A stretch of 64,000 nt of DNA from positions 806,001-870,000 of the forward strand of contig CAVSMD010000002.1 of the NCBI GenBank assembly GCA_963728995.1, in the 5' to 3' direction. The position numbers and the translations under genes are program-made. The DNA comes from FEN-1219 sp963728995. Its GTDB lineage: Bacteria > Pseudomonadota > Gammaproteobacteria > Steroidobacterales > Rariloculaceae. This document shows, one piece after another, positions 39,799 through 49,643 of this stretch (position 1 is its first letter; the number at the start of each line of letters is the position of its first letter). Under the pieces are notes generated by a model that searched no databases, was not told the DNA's origin, and worked only from the letters and a program-made list of their open reading frames with translations.

Positions 39799-39907
39799 CG
39801 GCTTCCCCCCAGTCTCTTTTCGTTCGACGCGCCCGGACAGCGCGCGTTGGCGAGCCTCGATCATAGCACCGCGAGACCCGCGGAGCCATCCGCCGTGGCG
39901 GCCGCGC

Positions 39908-42421
39908 TCACCGCGAGCTCGACGGCGACGGGCGACGGCGAGGTGGCGTGCGCTCGATCGGGACCGGCTGGACGTGCCAGATGTCGTGGCAGTAGGAGCG
40001 GATCGTGCGATCCGACGAGAACTTCCCGGTGTGAGCCGCGTTGGCGATCGACATTCGGGTCCAGCGTTCCGGGTCGCGGTACGCCTCGGCCGACGCGCTG
40101 CTGGCAATCGCGGTAGGCGGCGAAATCGGCGAGCACGCAGTACGGGTCGTAGTCGATCAGCCCGCGCAGCAACGGCTCGAAGAGCTCGGTGTCGCCGCGC
40201 GAGAAGAAGCCGCCGCGGATCAAGTCGATCGCGCCGGCAAGCTCGGCGTCGCGCCGACACCAGTCGGCCGGCCGGTAGCCGCCGGCGCGCAGCGCCTCGA
40301 CCTCCGGCGCGGTGAGGCCGAACAGGAAGAAGTTGTCGGCGCCCACCTCGTCGCGCAGCTCGACGTTCGCGCCGTCGAGCGTGCCGATCGTCAGCGCGCC
40401 GTTCATCGCGAACTTCATGTTGCCCGTGCCGGACGCTTCCTTGCCGGCCGTCGAGATCTGCTCCGAGAGATCGGCCGCAGGATAGATGCCATGGCCGTTG
40501 CGGACATTGAAGTTCGGCAGGAACACCACGCGCAACAGATCGCGTGTTTGCGGATCGCGGTTCAGCACCGCCCCGACGGAGTTGATCAGCTTGATGATCA
40601 GCTTCGCGAGATGATAGCCCGGCGCGGCTTTGCCGCCGAAGATGAACGTGCGCGGCACGAAGTCGCGGGCCGCGCCGCTCTTCAAGCGGTGATACAGCGC
40701 GATCACGTGCAGGACGTTCAGGTGCTGGCGCTTGTACTCGTGGATCCGCTTGACTTGAACGTCGAACAGCGAGTCCGCGGCGATCGGCAGCTCGGAGTGC
40801 GGTGCCATCCGCGCAGCGAGCTCCTCCTTGTTGGCGCGCTTGATCGCGGCCCAGCGCTCGCGAAACGCCGCATCCTCGACCCAGCGCTCGAGCCCTTCGA
40901 GCTCGTCGAGGTCGCGCACCCAGCCGTCGCCCAGCGTTTCGGTCAGCAGCGCCGCCAGGCGCGGATTCGCGAGCACGAGCCAGCGACGCGGCGTCACGCC
41001 GTTCGTCTGATTCGAGAACCGCTCGGGCCAGAGCTCGTGGAATCCGCGCAGCACGCGGCTCTTGAGCAGATCCGTGTGCAGCGCGGCCACGCCGTTCACC
41101 GCGTGGCTGCCGACGCAGGCGAGATGCGCCATGCGGACGTAGCGCTCGCCGCGCTCGTCGATCAGCGACAGCTCGGCGACGCGCGCCTCGTCGCCGAGGT
41201 TGCGAATCCGCACGTCGTCGAGGAACCGCGCGTTGATCTCGTAGATGATCTCGAGGTGGCGCGGCAACACTCGCCCGAACAGCTCCACGGGCCAGCACTC
41301 GAGCGCCTCCGGCAGCAGCGTGTGATTCGTGTAGGCCATCGTCAGGCGAGTGATGTGCCACGCTTGATCCCACTCCATCGCGTGCACGTCGACGAGCATG
41401 CGCATGAGCTCCGCGATCGCGATCGAGGGATGCGTGTCGTTCAACTGCACGGCAAACTTCTCGTGGAAACGCTCGATCGGGATGTTCTGCACGCTCAAGA
41501 CGCGGAACATGTCCTGCAACGAGCAGCACACGAAGAAGTACTGCTGCTCCAGTCGCAGCTCCTTGCCGCGCGCCTGATCGTCGTTCGGGTACAGGATCTT
41601 CGTGAGATTTTCCGAGATCACCTTCTGATTCACGGCGCCGTAGTAGTCGCCGCGGTTGAACACGGCGAAGTCGAACGAGTCCGGCGCCTCGGCACGCCAG
41701 AGTCGCAGCGTGTTGGCCGTGTAGTTGCGATAGCCGAGCACCGGCGTGTCGTACGGGACGCCGTTCACGAGCTTGGCGGGCACCCAGCGCACGCGCAGTC
41801 GACCGAGGTCGTCGACGTAGCGCTCCGTGTGCCCGCCGAACTTCACCTCTACGGCCCACTCCGGCCGCGGCAGCTCCCAGGGGTTGCCGTACGTGAGCCA
41901 CTTGTCGGTCTTCTCGACCTGCCAGCCGTCGACGATCTCCTGCTGAAAGATGCCGAACTCGTAGCGAATGCCGTACGCCAGCGTCGGGATCTCGAGCGTG
42001 GCGAGCGAGTCGATGAAGCAGGCCGCGAGCCGGCCGAGGCCGCCGTTGCCGAGGCCGGGCTCCGGCTCCTGGGCGAGCAAGCGTCTCGAACTCGAGGCCT
42101 AGACTTTCGATCGCGTCGCGGACCGGCTCGTAGATGCCCGAGGCTCACGAGGTTGTTGCCGAGGTGCGGCCCCAGGAGGTATTCGGCCGATAAGTAGCAC
42201 ACCGTGCGCACGCGCTGCCGCGTGTAGGCCGCCGCCGTGGCGACCCAGCGACGCAGCATCAGATCGCGCACGGTGTAGGCGAGCGCGAGGTAGTAGTCGT
42301 GCTGGGTCGCGAGCTGCGGAAACTTGCCCTGGATTGAGAACAGCTTGTCGAGGAACGCGCGCCTGATGGCCTCGGCGTCGAGCGCCGGCTCGCCACCGGT
42401 GTCCGCGGGGACCGCCGCCAT
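39908..42421 (-). CDS. glgP: Glycogen/starch/alpha-glucan phosphorylase (three frameshifts)
   Basis: It releases glucose-1-phosphate from alpha-1,4-glucans. The ATG at 42421 follows GGAGCAGGG (a GTG at 42439 is the alternative). Landmarks are YYLALAYTVRDLMLRRWVAT, VCYLSAEYLLGPHLGNNL, GLGNGGLGRLAACFIDSLAT, HTLLPEALECWPVELFGRVL, the segment VFLPNFNVRNGHGIYPAADL and the PLP-lysine site GKEASGTGNMKFAMNGALTI. Extra bases near 42140, 42075 and 40110 break the frame; the last moves the end to SYCHDIWHVQPVPIERTPPR and the TGA at 39908. About 835 residues, the usual length. It is alone here, without glgB, glgC or malQ. Confidence 0.9.
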
Positions 42422-42467
42422 GCGCCCTGCTCCCGTCACGCGCTCGTCGACGCCGTGCGCGGCACGG

Positions 42468-42692
42468 TCAACGTGCGGACGCGCGCTTCTTGCCGGGCGC
42501 GGCCGGCTTGCGGACCGGTCGATCCTTGGCCATCCGCTGCGCGGCGACCTCGCGCTCGGCGCTCAACCAGTCGTCGAGCTCGTGGCCGGGAACGAAGCCG
42601 CGTTGCAAGGCCCTGAAGTACGCGCGCTCGGCCACCGCGTCGGTGAAATCCCCGTTCACGGCCGTGGCAGCCGCGCTCTCTCGTTTCGGCAT
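42468..42692 (-). CDS. DUF2934 domain protein
   Basis: A 74-aa protein with RAYFRALQRGFVPGHELDDW and LSAEREVAAQ, the DUF2934 signature, and a basic Lys/Arg-rich tail (RKPAAPGKKRASAR). These small proteins often lie beside glycogen or trehalose metabolism genes, as here 29 bp upstream of the glycogen phosphorylase. The function is unknown. The start at 42692 gives MPKRESAAATAV. Confidence 0.75.
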   Translation of the reverse strand: MPKRESAAATAVNGDFTDAVAERAYFRALQRGFVPGHELDDWLSAEREVAAQRMAKDRPVRKPAAPGKKRASAR

Positions 42693-42869
42693 GGAGTCTC
42701 CCGTTGTCCCGCTACTCGCCGGGGAGCAAGAGGCATGCCAGCGTATCGCCCGCGCGAGCATGGGCGTCGCGCCGCTCGCCCCGGGGGCGCCGCCGCCGCC
42801 CCCTGGTTGTGCATGGCGCCAGCGCTCCGCCCCACGATGAGGCAAGTGCGAGCGTGCGATACTGAACGC

Positions 42870-43331
42870 GTGACGAATCTCGCCGAGCTTTGCGCGGAGC
42901 TGCAGACGACCTGGCACCGCGACATCCCGCCCGCGGCTGCCATGGGGATCACGGTGGCCGGCTACGACGGCCGAACGCTCTCGGTCCAGGCACCCTTTCG
43001 CACGAACCGCAACGTGCATGGCACCGCCTTCGCGGGCAGCCTGTTCTCGGCCTGCGTCCTGACGGGCTGGGGAGCCACCTGGCTCGCGCTGCGCGAGCGC
43101 GGTCTCGTGGGCTCGATCGTCGTCGCCGAGAGCCAGATCAAATACAGGAAGGCCGTGAGCGGCGACATCCTGTGCCGCTGCGAGACGGAGGCGGACATTC
43201 TCGAAGGCGCGCTGGCGGGGTTTCTCTCCTCGGGCCGCGCAAGCTTGCCGCTCTCCTGCTCGATCGAGTTCGGCGGCAAGCTCGCCGTCGCGTTCGAGGG
43301 CACGTACGTCGTGCACGCATCGCCGAGCTAA
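42870..43331 (+). CDS. YiiD-C/PaaI-like hotdog thioesterase
   Basis: About 153 residues starting at the GTG at 42870. The hotdog fold is seen as PPAAAMGITVAGYDGRTLSV, NVHGTAFAGSLFSACVLTGW, ESQIKYRKAVSGDILCRCET and CSIEFGGKLAVAFEGTYVVH. This matches the YiiD C-terminal thioesterase family. It would hydrolyse an acyl-thioester. The start is chosen by fit to the family; an ATG at 42837 upstream is in frame. It converges on the TerC gene with a 19-bp gap. Confidence 0.8.
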   Translation: MTNLAELCAELQTTWHRDIPPAAAMGITVAGYDGRTLSVQAPFRTNRNVHGTAFAGSLFSACVLTGWGATWLALRERGLVGSIVVAESQIKYRKAVSGDILCRCETEADILEGALAGFLSSGRASLPLSCSIEFGGKLAVAFEGTYVVHASPS

Positions 43332-43350
43332 AGGACGCGGCAGCGCCGGC

Positions 43351-43950
43351 TCAGCGGACGAGCGGCCACACTTCGTGCGCGCCGTCCCAGATCATCTGCA
43401 GCGCCACGTACAAGATCACCGCCAAGCCGAAGTATGCGATCCACGGATGGCGGTTCAACAATCGCGCGATCAGCGCGGCTGCAAGTCCCATGAACGCGAC
43501 CGACAGCACCAGGCCGGCGACGAGCACCCACAGGTGCTCGCGCGCGACGCCCGCCACGGCGAGCACGTTGTCGAGCGACATCGATACGTCGGCGACGACG
43601 ATCTGCCACACCGCCGCCGCCGTGCTCTTCGGCACATTGCCGGCGGCCGTCTCGGCCGACAACTGCCCCATTCGCAGCTCGCCCCACAGCTTCCAGCAAA
43701 CCCATAGCAGCAGCAGACCGCCCGCGAGCAGCAAACCGACGATCGCGAGCAGCTGCACGGTGAACACGGCGAACACCACGCGCAGCAACGTGGCCAGGGC
43801 AATGCCGATCGCCATGACCCGCAAACGGTTGCGGGCCGGCAGACCGGCCACGGCAATGCCGACGACGATGGCGTTGTCCGCAGACAACACTAGGTTCACG
43901 AGCACCACCTCGACCAGCTCGAGGAGCTCGGCTACAGGCAGCCAATCCAC
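43351..43950 (-). CDS. TerC/YjbE-family integral membrane protein
   Basis: A 199-aa protein with seven helices and the TerC acidic motifs NLVLSADNAIVVGIAVAGLP near the start and VADVSMSLDNVLAVAGVARE in the middle. These Asp-Asn pairs probably bind manganese or another divalent cation, as in Mn2+ exporters of this family. It is intact and starts with an ATG at 43950. No yybP-ykoY-like structure was seen in the 146 bp upstream, so riboswitch control is not supported here. Confidence 0.9.
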   Translation of the reverse strand: MDWLPVAELLELVEVVLVNLVLSADNAIVVGIAVAGLPARNRLRVMAIGIALATLLRVVFAVFTVQLLAIVGLLLAGGLLLLWVCWKLWGELRMGQLSAETAAGNVPKSTAAAVWQIVVADVSMSLDNVLAVAGVAREHLWVLVAGLVLSVAFMGLAAALIARLLNRHPWIAYFGLAVILYVALQMIWDGAHEVWPLVR

Positions 43951-44096
43951 TGCGAAACACCCTTGATATTCAAACGGTAAGAACCTAGCGTGCCTTGCGG
44001 CTGCCAGCCTGTGCAGGCGTCATCGCCCGGCGTTGCCGCCCTGCACCGCATCCGTCATCATACCGGCCCACAAGTCCTCCAACGACCGAGCACCCC

Positions 44097-46169
44097 ATGA
44101 CGCATCACACCTGGCAACGCTGCCTCGGCTTTTCGCTTGCTTCCCTAGCGTTGGCCGCCTTCGACGCCACTGCGCAGCCATCCGCGGCTACGCAGACGCC
44201 CCTCGAAGAGATCATCGTCACGGCCACGCTGATCGACCGCACGCTCGATCGCGTCCCGGCAGCCATCAGCGTGGTGACGGAAGACGACATTCAGGGTGCG
44301 CAGTCGCAAGTGGCGCTCGATGAGGCGCTGAAGCGCGTGCCGGGCGTGTTCATGCAGGACCGGTACAACTTCGCCCAGGATCTGCGCGTGTCGATTCGGG
44401 GCTTCGGCGCGCGCGCGCAGTTCGGCATTCGCGGCATCAAGGTCGTCGTCGACGGCATCCCCGAGACATTGCCCGACGGCCAGGGCGCTGTCGACAGCAT
44501 CGACCTCGGCGCCACGAAGCAAATCGAGGTCATTCGCGGCCCGAGCTCATCGATGTACGGCAACGCAGCGGGCGGCGTCATCAGCCTCACGTCCGAAGGC
44601 GCCCCGGCCGACGCCCCGTTCGTCGACGGGCGCATCGCGGCCGGCAGCAATGGCTATCAGAAGGTGCAGTTCAAGACCGGCGCCCAGACCGACAAGGTGA
44701 ACTACCTGGTCAGCCTCTCCGATCTCGAGCTCGACGGCTGGCGCGCGCAAAGCCGCGCCGTGAATCGCCAGATGACGAGCCGCGTGAACGTCGATCTCGG
44801 CAAAGACCGCGATCTGCTGACGATCATCAATTACACGGACCAGCCGCAGTCCGACGACCCGGGCGGCTTGACGCGCGCGCTCGCGCTCAGCAACCCGCGC
44901 TCGGCCTGGCCCGGGAACGTCACGTTCCACGCCGGCGAGGCCATCACCCAGACCCGCATCGGGTTCGTGTATACGGCCCCGGCCGGCGAGCACGGCACGA
45001 TCAAAGCGCGCAACTACTACGCCAATCGCGATTTCGGCAATTTGCTGCCCGTGCAGAACAACGGCATCGTCGATCTGCAACGCGATTTCATGGGCGGCGG
45101 CTTCAGCTACAACCGCGACGGCTTCTGGCTGGATCGGCCGAACCGATTCGTCGCCGGCGCGGACTTCGACGATCAGGACGATGCGCGCAAGCGCTACGCG
45201 AACCTGCAGGGCACTCGCGGCGCGCTGGGCTTCGATCAGCGCGAGCACGTGACGAGCCACGGCGTGTTCCTGCAGGACGAGCTCAGCGTGAGCAAGACGG
45301 TGCAGCTGACGCTCGGCGTACGCGTCGACAACGTGGAGTTCGCGGTCACCGATCACTACTTCGCCGACGGTTTCGACGACTCCGGCTCGCGTACGTTCGA
45401 CGATACGAGCCCGATGGTCGGCGTCACGGTGCAGCTGAACCCGAAGCTCAGCCTGTACGCAACCTACTCGAGCTCGTTCGAAACGCCGACCACCACGGAG
45501 TTCAACAAGCCCGACGGCACCGGCGGCTTCAACGACACCCTCGACCCGCAGATCGCCCACAATCTCGAGGTGGGCCTGCGCGGTACGCTGAGCCGCAAGC
45601 AGCGTTATGAGATCTCGGTGTTCTCGACCGACGTGAAGGGCGAGCTGATTCCGTTCGAGGTGCCGACGAGCCCCGGCCGCAATTACTACGTGAATGCGGG
45701 CGAGTCGACGCACGATGGCGTCGAGTTCGCGTGGATGTCGAATCCCACCGATCGGCTCGAAACGACGCTGAGCTACGCCTACTCGGACTTCACGTTCAAC
45801 GGCGGCAAGATCATTCCGGGCACTGCCAAGAACGTGCTGTTCGGCGAGCTCACGTATCGGCATCCGCGCGGCTGGTTCGTTTCGGCCGATGCGACGTATG
45901 TCGGCGATCAGTATGGCGACAACGACAACACGGCGTTTGGCAAGGTCGACGCCTACACGCTGGCGACCATGCGCTTCGGCTGGCAGTTCGATCTCGGGAA
46001 GACCGTGCTGTCGCCGTATCTCGGCGTCAACAACCTGCTCGACGAGACGTACATGGCGAACCTGCGGTTGAACCCGGTCGGCGTCGGCACCGCGGGCGGC
46101 CGCTACTTCGAGCCGGGCCCACCGCGCGAGGGTTACGCCGGCATCACGCTGCGCCGCAAATACCGCTGA
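44097..46169 (+). CDS. TonB-dependent outer-membrane receptor
   Basis: An intact 690-aa receptor. The ATG at 44097 gives a signal peptide (about 1-30), then a TonB box-like ETPLEEIIVTATLIDRTLD segment. The plug domain follows (VALDEALKRVPGVFMQDRYN, VSIRGFGARAQFGIRGIKVV, ATKQIEVIRGPSSSMYGNAA), then a 22-strand barrel ending in LRRKYR. The last residue is not aromatic, although Tyr is penultimate. The plug resembles ferric-citrate/siderophore or cobalamin-type receptors; the substrate is not readable. No adjacent FecR-like gene is present. The sequence has no frame breaks over 2.1 kb. Confidence 0.9.
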   Translation: MTHHTWQRCLGFSLASLALAAFDATAQPSAATQTPLEEIIVTATLIDRTLDRVPAAISVVTEDDIQGAQSQVALDEALKRVPGVFMQDRYNFAQDLRVSIRGFGARAQFGIRGIKVVVDGIPETLPDGQGAVDSIDLGATKQIEVIRGPSSSMYGNAAGGVISLTSEGAPADAPFVDGRIAAGSNGYQKVQFKTGAQTDKVNYLVSLSDLELDGWRAQSRAVNRQMTSRVNVDLGKDRDLLTIINYTDQPQSDDPGGLTRALALSNPRSAWPGNVTFHAGEAITQTRIGFVYTAPAGEHGTIKARNYYANRDFGNLLPVQNNGIVDLQRDFMGGGFSYNRDGFWLDRPNRFVAGADFDDQDDARKRYANLQGTRGALGFDQREHVTSHGVFLQDELSVSKTVQLTLGVRVDNVEFAVTDHYFADGFDDSGSRTFDDTSPMVGVTVQLNPKLSLYATYSSSFETPTTTEFNKPDGTGGFNDTLDPQIAHNLEVGLRGTLSRKQRYEISVFSTDVKGELIPFEVPTSPGRNYYVNAGESTHDGVEFAWMSNPTDRLETTLSYAYSDFTFNGGKIIPGTAKNVLFGELTYRHPRGWFVSADATYVGDQYGDNDNTAFGKVDAYTLATMRFGWQFDLGKTVLSPYLGVNNLLDETYMANLRLNPVGVGTAGGRYFEPGPPREGYAGITLRRKYR

Positions 46170-46323
46170 GCCGCGCAACGCTCGAGCCCAACGACGCCTG
46201 GGCGCGTCGGCGCCCGGCGTGCGCGCTGCCTTGCCGCGATTGACATGGCCCGACTCGCAGGGCGTTTCGTTAGCCTTGCGAACCAGTTCCTTCGGGCCCG
46301 CGGCCCACCCGACAATCTCCGCC

Positions 46324-47148
46324 GTGCAAACCGCTCCGACCTTCTGGCTCGGCCGTCAGCCGATCCTCGACCGCAAATCAGCCACGGTGGCCTTCGAGCT
46401 GCTGTTCCGCTCCGGCGGCAGCAACCGCGCAACCGTGACGGACAACCGCATGGCCACGGCGAGCGTGATCAGCCATGCATTCGGCGAGCTCGGCATCGCG
46501 GCCGTGCTCGGCGATCGCCCGGGGTTCATCAATTTCGACGCGCAGCTCTTGATGTCGGATGTCATCGAGCTGGCTGCCGCCCGAGCGCACGGTCATCGAG
46601 ATCCTCGAGACCGTCGAGATCACGCCTGCAATCGTCGCGCGCTGCCGCGCGCTGCGAGACCGGGGTTTCTCGTTCGCGCTCGACGACATCGTCCAGCTCG
46701 ACGCCGCGCACGCCCCCGTGCTGCCGTTCATCGACGTCGTCAAGGTCGACGTGCTTGCGTCGGCTGCCGACGCGCTGCCCGAGCTCGTCGGCAAGGCGCA
46801 GAGCAAACATTCAAGGAGACGCCGGAGCTCAGCTACAAGCTGATGCGACTGGTGAACTCCGTCGGCGTCGGCGAAGCTCGCGGCCCGATTCAATCCTTGG
46901 CGCATGCGCTGGTCATCCTGGGTCGCCGTCAGCGGTTACCGGACGACGTGCGAGCGGCGTTGTTGACGCGCGATGGCAAGCTCGGCCATCTGCTGCGCGT
47001 GGTCGAGGCGCTCGAGCGCACCGACGACGCGGGCGTGGCTAACCTGCTGGCGCAGGGTGACCCGTGCCCGACGAGCGAGCTGCCGACACTGCAGATCGAG
47101 GCCCTGAGCTGGTCGAACGCGCTCGGTCAGCCGCGCGCAGGCTCGTGA
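46324..47148 (+). pseudogene. Degenerate EAL-HDOD signalling gene with two internal deletions
   Basis: A GTG at 46324 begins FWLGRQPILDRKSATVAFEL, the start of an EAL-like domain in which the signature Glu-Ala-Leu reads FELLFR. It continues (one extra base near 46573) as LPPERTVIEILETVEITPAI, FSFALDDIVQLDAAHAPVLP and FIDVVKVDVLASAADALPEL. The sequence then jumps from VGKAQ straight to EQTFKETPELSYKLMRLVNS, losing the last part of EAL and the linker. It jumps again from HALVILGRRQ to RLPDDVRAALLTRDGKLGHL, losing the centre of the HDOD domain. It ends IEALSWSNALGQ. About 275 residues remain of roughly 400, so c-di-GMP turnover is improbable. Confidence 0.75.
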
Positions 47149-47155
47149 GGCCCGC

Positions 47156-47557
47156 TCACGTGGCGTTGAGCTCCCAGGGAATCCCGAACCGATCGACGAG
47201 CAGGCCGAAACCCGGCGACCAGAACGTGGTTTGAAACGGCATCCGGATTTCGCCGCCTTCGGCGAGATCCGCGAAGACGGTGCGTGCACGCTCCACGCCG
47301 TCGAGCGTCAGCAGCACGGCAAAGCCCTGCGGTCGTTCGTAGTCGCGCGGCAGCACGTCCGCCCCCGTCAACTCGACGCCGTCTACCTCGAGCGTGGCGT
47401 GCAAGATGCGACCGTGCCATTGCGGATCCGTGCTGCCGGCGAGCGGCGACTCACCGTAGGTCAGCAGCGTCGCGAGCATGCCGCCCAGAATCTTCCGGTA
47501 CGCGAGGAACGCCTCGCGACACTGGCCATCGAACATCAGATGCGGGCCGATCCGCAT
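47156..47557 (-). CDS. VOC superfamily protein, PhnB-like
   Basis: The ATG at 47557 has AAGGAGG upstream, which fixes the start. The 133-aa product has MRIGPHLMFDGQCREAFLAY, GRILHATLEVDGVELTGADV and GFGLLVDRFGIPWELNAT, the glyoxalase-like fold of PhnB and related proteins (two beta-alpha-beta-beta-beta units). It probably binds a metal, but activity cannot be stated. It lies 11 bp after the stop-to-start gap of the GNAT gene upstream and so ends a minus-strand run that begins near 48779. Confidence 0.8.
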   Translation of the reverse strand: MRIGPHLMFDGQCREAFLAYRKILGGMLATLLTYGESPLAGSTDPQWHGRILHATLEVDGVELTGADVLPRDYERPQGFAVLLTLDGVERARTVFADLAEGGEIRMPFQTTFWSPGFGLLVDRFGIPWELNAT

Positions 47558-47568
47558 ACGATTCCTCC

Positions 47569-48168
47569 TTAGCTTGAGCGGCTGCCCCGCGTCGATCCCC
47601 ATCGGGCTGCACGGGACGCTCGCCAGTCCTCGGTCAGCAGCGCCCAGCGCTCGTGGTCCCGCCATCGGCCGCCTATCTTCAGGTAGCGCCGCGAGCGTCC
47701 CTCGAGACTGAACCCGAGGCTCTTCACCAATGAAATCGAGCGGCGATTGCCGGGCTGAACGTTCGCTTCCAGTCGATGCAGACCGAGCTTGCGAAAGCAA
47801 TGCGAGATCACGAGCTCCATCCCTCGGCGCATGATGCCCTGGCCCGCGAACGGCTCGAACGCATAGTAGCCGAGATACGCCGACTGAAAGCCGCCGCGCA
47901 CGATCTCGCTGACGTTGACTACTCCGGCGATGCGAGCGCCGTCCGTCAGGATCAAGAACCCCGCACGATTCTCGCGCCGTAGACCTTTGACGTAGCGCGC
48001 GAACTGGTCTCGGTCGCTCGGCGGCGATACCCAACCGCGGTGAAGGCGCCGGCTCCGGCGAACGGCCAGCAGGAAATCGGGCGCGTGTCGCAGCGCAGGT
48101 CGCGCGACTCGTACGTGCTGCAGCTTGGGCTTTCGACGCCCAATGCGAACCGCGGCTCGCTCGCTCAA
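47569..48168 (-). CDS. RimJ/RimL-type GNAT N-acetyltransferase
   Basis: A TTG start at 48168 overlaps the TGA of the MarC gene, so translation is coupled. The protein shows FLLAVRRSRRLHRGWVSPPS, AGFLILTDGARIAGVVNVSE and the acetyl-CoA loop region YYAFEPFAGQGIMRRGMELV, followed by HRLEANVQPGNRRSISLVKS and LGFSLEGRSRRYLKIGGRW. This is the RimJ/RimL family that acetylates ribosomal protein N-termini or small amines. The acceptor is unknown. About 199 residues. Confidence 0.85.
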   Translation of the reverse strand: MSERAAVRIGRRKPKLQHVRVARPALRHAPDFLLAVRRSRRLHRGWVSPPSDRDQFARYVKGLRRENRAGFLILTDGARIAGVVNVSEIVRGGFQSAYLGYYAFEPFAGQGIMRRGMELVISHCFRKLGLHRLEANVQPGNRRSISLVKSLGFSLEGRSRRYLKIGGRWRDHERWALLTEDWRASRAARWGSTRGSRSS

Positions 48169-48779
48169 AGGTGCAGGCCCTCGGAAACACCCGTGAGAAT
48201 GAACTGCGTGGCGATCGCGGCCAGCAGCAGCCCCATGATCCTCGTGAGCACGCGAATGCCGGTCCGGCCGAGGACCGCGATCAACCGTGCGCCGAGCAAC
48301 AGCGTCACATAGGACACGACGGCCGTGACGAGGATCGAGCCGTACACCGTGGAAAGATCGACGAAGGTTTTCGCCTGGCTCGCCAGCACCATGGCCGTGG
48401 AGATGGCGCCCGGTCCGGCCAGGATCGGCATCGCGAGCGGCGTCAGGGCCACCTCCTCCTTGGCCTGGCCCTCGGCGAGCTCCTCGCGGCCCTCCTGCGT
48501 GCTTCGCTGCGCGTGCAGCATGTCGAGCGCGACGAGCCACAGGATCAGGCCGCCGGCGATCCGAAACGCCGGCAGCGTGATGCCGAGTAGACGAAAGATA
48601 TAGGTCCCCGCCGCGGTGAACAGCAGCAGTATCACGGCCATGCCGACGCAGGCCCACAGCGCGGTTCTGCGCCGCTGCGGCGGCGACTCGTCCTGCGTGA
48701 TGACGAGATACGCCGGAACCGCGGCCAGCGGATCCACGATGAACAGCAGCGACGTGAAAGTTATGAGAGCAGCCTGCAT
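48165..48779 (-). CDS. MarC/UPF0056-family integral membrane protein
   Basis: A 204-aa protein with six helices: ALITFTSLLFIVDPLAAVPA, ACVGMAVILLLFTAAGTYIF, LRIAGGLILWLVALDML-like, TPLAMPILAGPGAISTAMVL and RIMGLLLAAIATQFILTGVS. The DPxxxxP and P-I-L-x-G-P-G-A motifs are those of MarC proteins, of unknown transport function. Starts at the ATG at 48779, ends overlapping the GNAT start. Confidence 0.9.
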   Translation of the reverse strand: MQAALITFTSLLFIVDPLAAVPAYLVITQDESPPQRRRTALWACVGMAVILLLFTAAGTYIFRLLGITLPAFRIAGGLILWLVALDMLHAQRSTQEGREELAEGQAKEEVALTPLAMPILAGPGAISTAMVLASQAKTFVDLSTVYGSILVTAVVSYVTLLLGARLIAVLGRTGIRVLTRIMGLLLAAIATQFILTGVSEGLHL

Positions 48780-48788
48780 GACCGCGCC

Positions 48789-49052
48789 TCAGCTCCGCGG
48801 GCGTCGGCGAACGAGCGCCAGAATGCCGGCAAGCAGCAACAGTCCACAAGCGGCGAACGAGAGCAGCGTGGAGAACAGCACTACGGCGTAATAAGACTGG
48901 CAGGCGAGCGAACCTTCTACCGTGGCCTGCAGACGGTAGGACACGCGACAAGGCTCGAACGCATCGAGCCGGTCCGCAGCGATGAACCCGGCGCCGGCGA
49001 GCAGCAGGCCGGCGCCGGCGGTCAGAGCCATCAACAGTGCGCGCTGGTTCAT
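48789..49052 (-). CDS. Two-helix membrane protein of unknown function
   Basis: An 87-aa protein with two hydrophobic helices (LLMALTAGAGLLLAGAGFIA and VVLFSTLLSFAACGLLLLAG) joined by a short loop containing two cysteines (EPCRVSYR; SLACQSYYA) that could form a disulfide in the periplasm. No family is recognised. It lies between MarC and MAPEG genes on the same strand, nine bases before the former. Confidence 0.6.
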   Translation of the reverse strand: MNQRALLMALTAGAGLLLAGAGFIAADRLDAFEPCRVSYRLQATVEGSLACQSYYAVVLFSTLLSFAACGLLLLAGILALVRRRPRS

Positions 49053-49065
49053 GAGCGCTCGCCCG

Positions 49066-49488
49066 CTAAAGAAGAACTTGCCACGCGATGCGTAGCACCA
49101 TGAGCCACAGGGCGACCGCGGAGACGGCATAGAGCCAGAAGCGTAGCGGCACGAAGTTGAACGTGCAGTGCACGGCGCTATGCAGAATGCGAAACGCCAG
49201 AAACACCCAGGCCGCGATCAGATAGGGCCGATCGACCTGCTGGGTCACGTAAAGATAAAGCACGACGGCGTAGAACAGCGTCGGTAGCTCGAAGAGGTTC
49301 TTCAAGTTGTCCGAGGGATTCGCCACCTGCGGCGGCGACAGGCGCGCGAGCTCGGCCGGCGTGAGCTGCTGCGGGGCGAGGTGGCTGCGCACAATGAACG
49401 GGATGCGTCGAGCGTACATGTAGAGCCACACGACCAGCGTGAGCAGCATCGTCCCGACGAACGGCGCGAAGATATCGGTCTGGCTCAT
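49066..49488 (-). CDS. MAPEG-family membrane protein
   Basis: A 140-aa, four-helix protein with the MAPEG pattern: LLTLVVWLYMYARRIPFIVR, NPSDNLKNLFELPTLFYAVV, and AAWVFLAFRILHSAVHCTFN. The N-P-S-D-N...E-L-P-x-x-F-Y and R-x-x-H-S-x-V-H signatures are typical of bacterial glutathione-dependent or eicosanoid-like MAPEG members. No bacterial role is certain. It starts at the ATG at 49488, opposite the ATP synthase c gene. Confidence 0.9.
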   Translation of the reverse strand: MSQTDIFAPFVGTMLLTLVVWLYMYARRIPFIVRSHLAPQQLTPAELARLSPPQVANPSDNLKNLFELPTLFYAVVLYLYVTQQVDRPYLIAAWVFLAFRILHSAVHCTFNFVPLRFWLYAVSAVALWLMVLRIAWQVLL

Positions 49489-49643
49489 ACGCTCGGCCTT
49501 CTCGAATCAACCATGGATCAGCCCTGCGGGTGCTCGCTCTTACTGTTTCTATCCATGAACGGACTTATTTCGTTTGGCCCGCTAATCACGCCCGAAGTCT
49601 TCTCCTACACTTTTTCGGGAAGAGACGAACGAGGAATACGGCA

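Noticed and set aside
40041..42197. A 718-codon plus-strand open reading frame
   Set aside because: Antisense of glycogen phosphorylase; rich in Arg/Val/Ala, without signal or family match.
43951..44096. Possible manganese (yybP-ykoY) riboswitch upstream of terC
   Set aside because: The conserved segments of that riboswitch are not visible in the 146-bp gap.
44547..46178. A 543-codon minus-strand open reading frame
   Set aside because: Antisense of the intact TonB receptor. The receptor reading has plug and barrel motifs.
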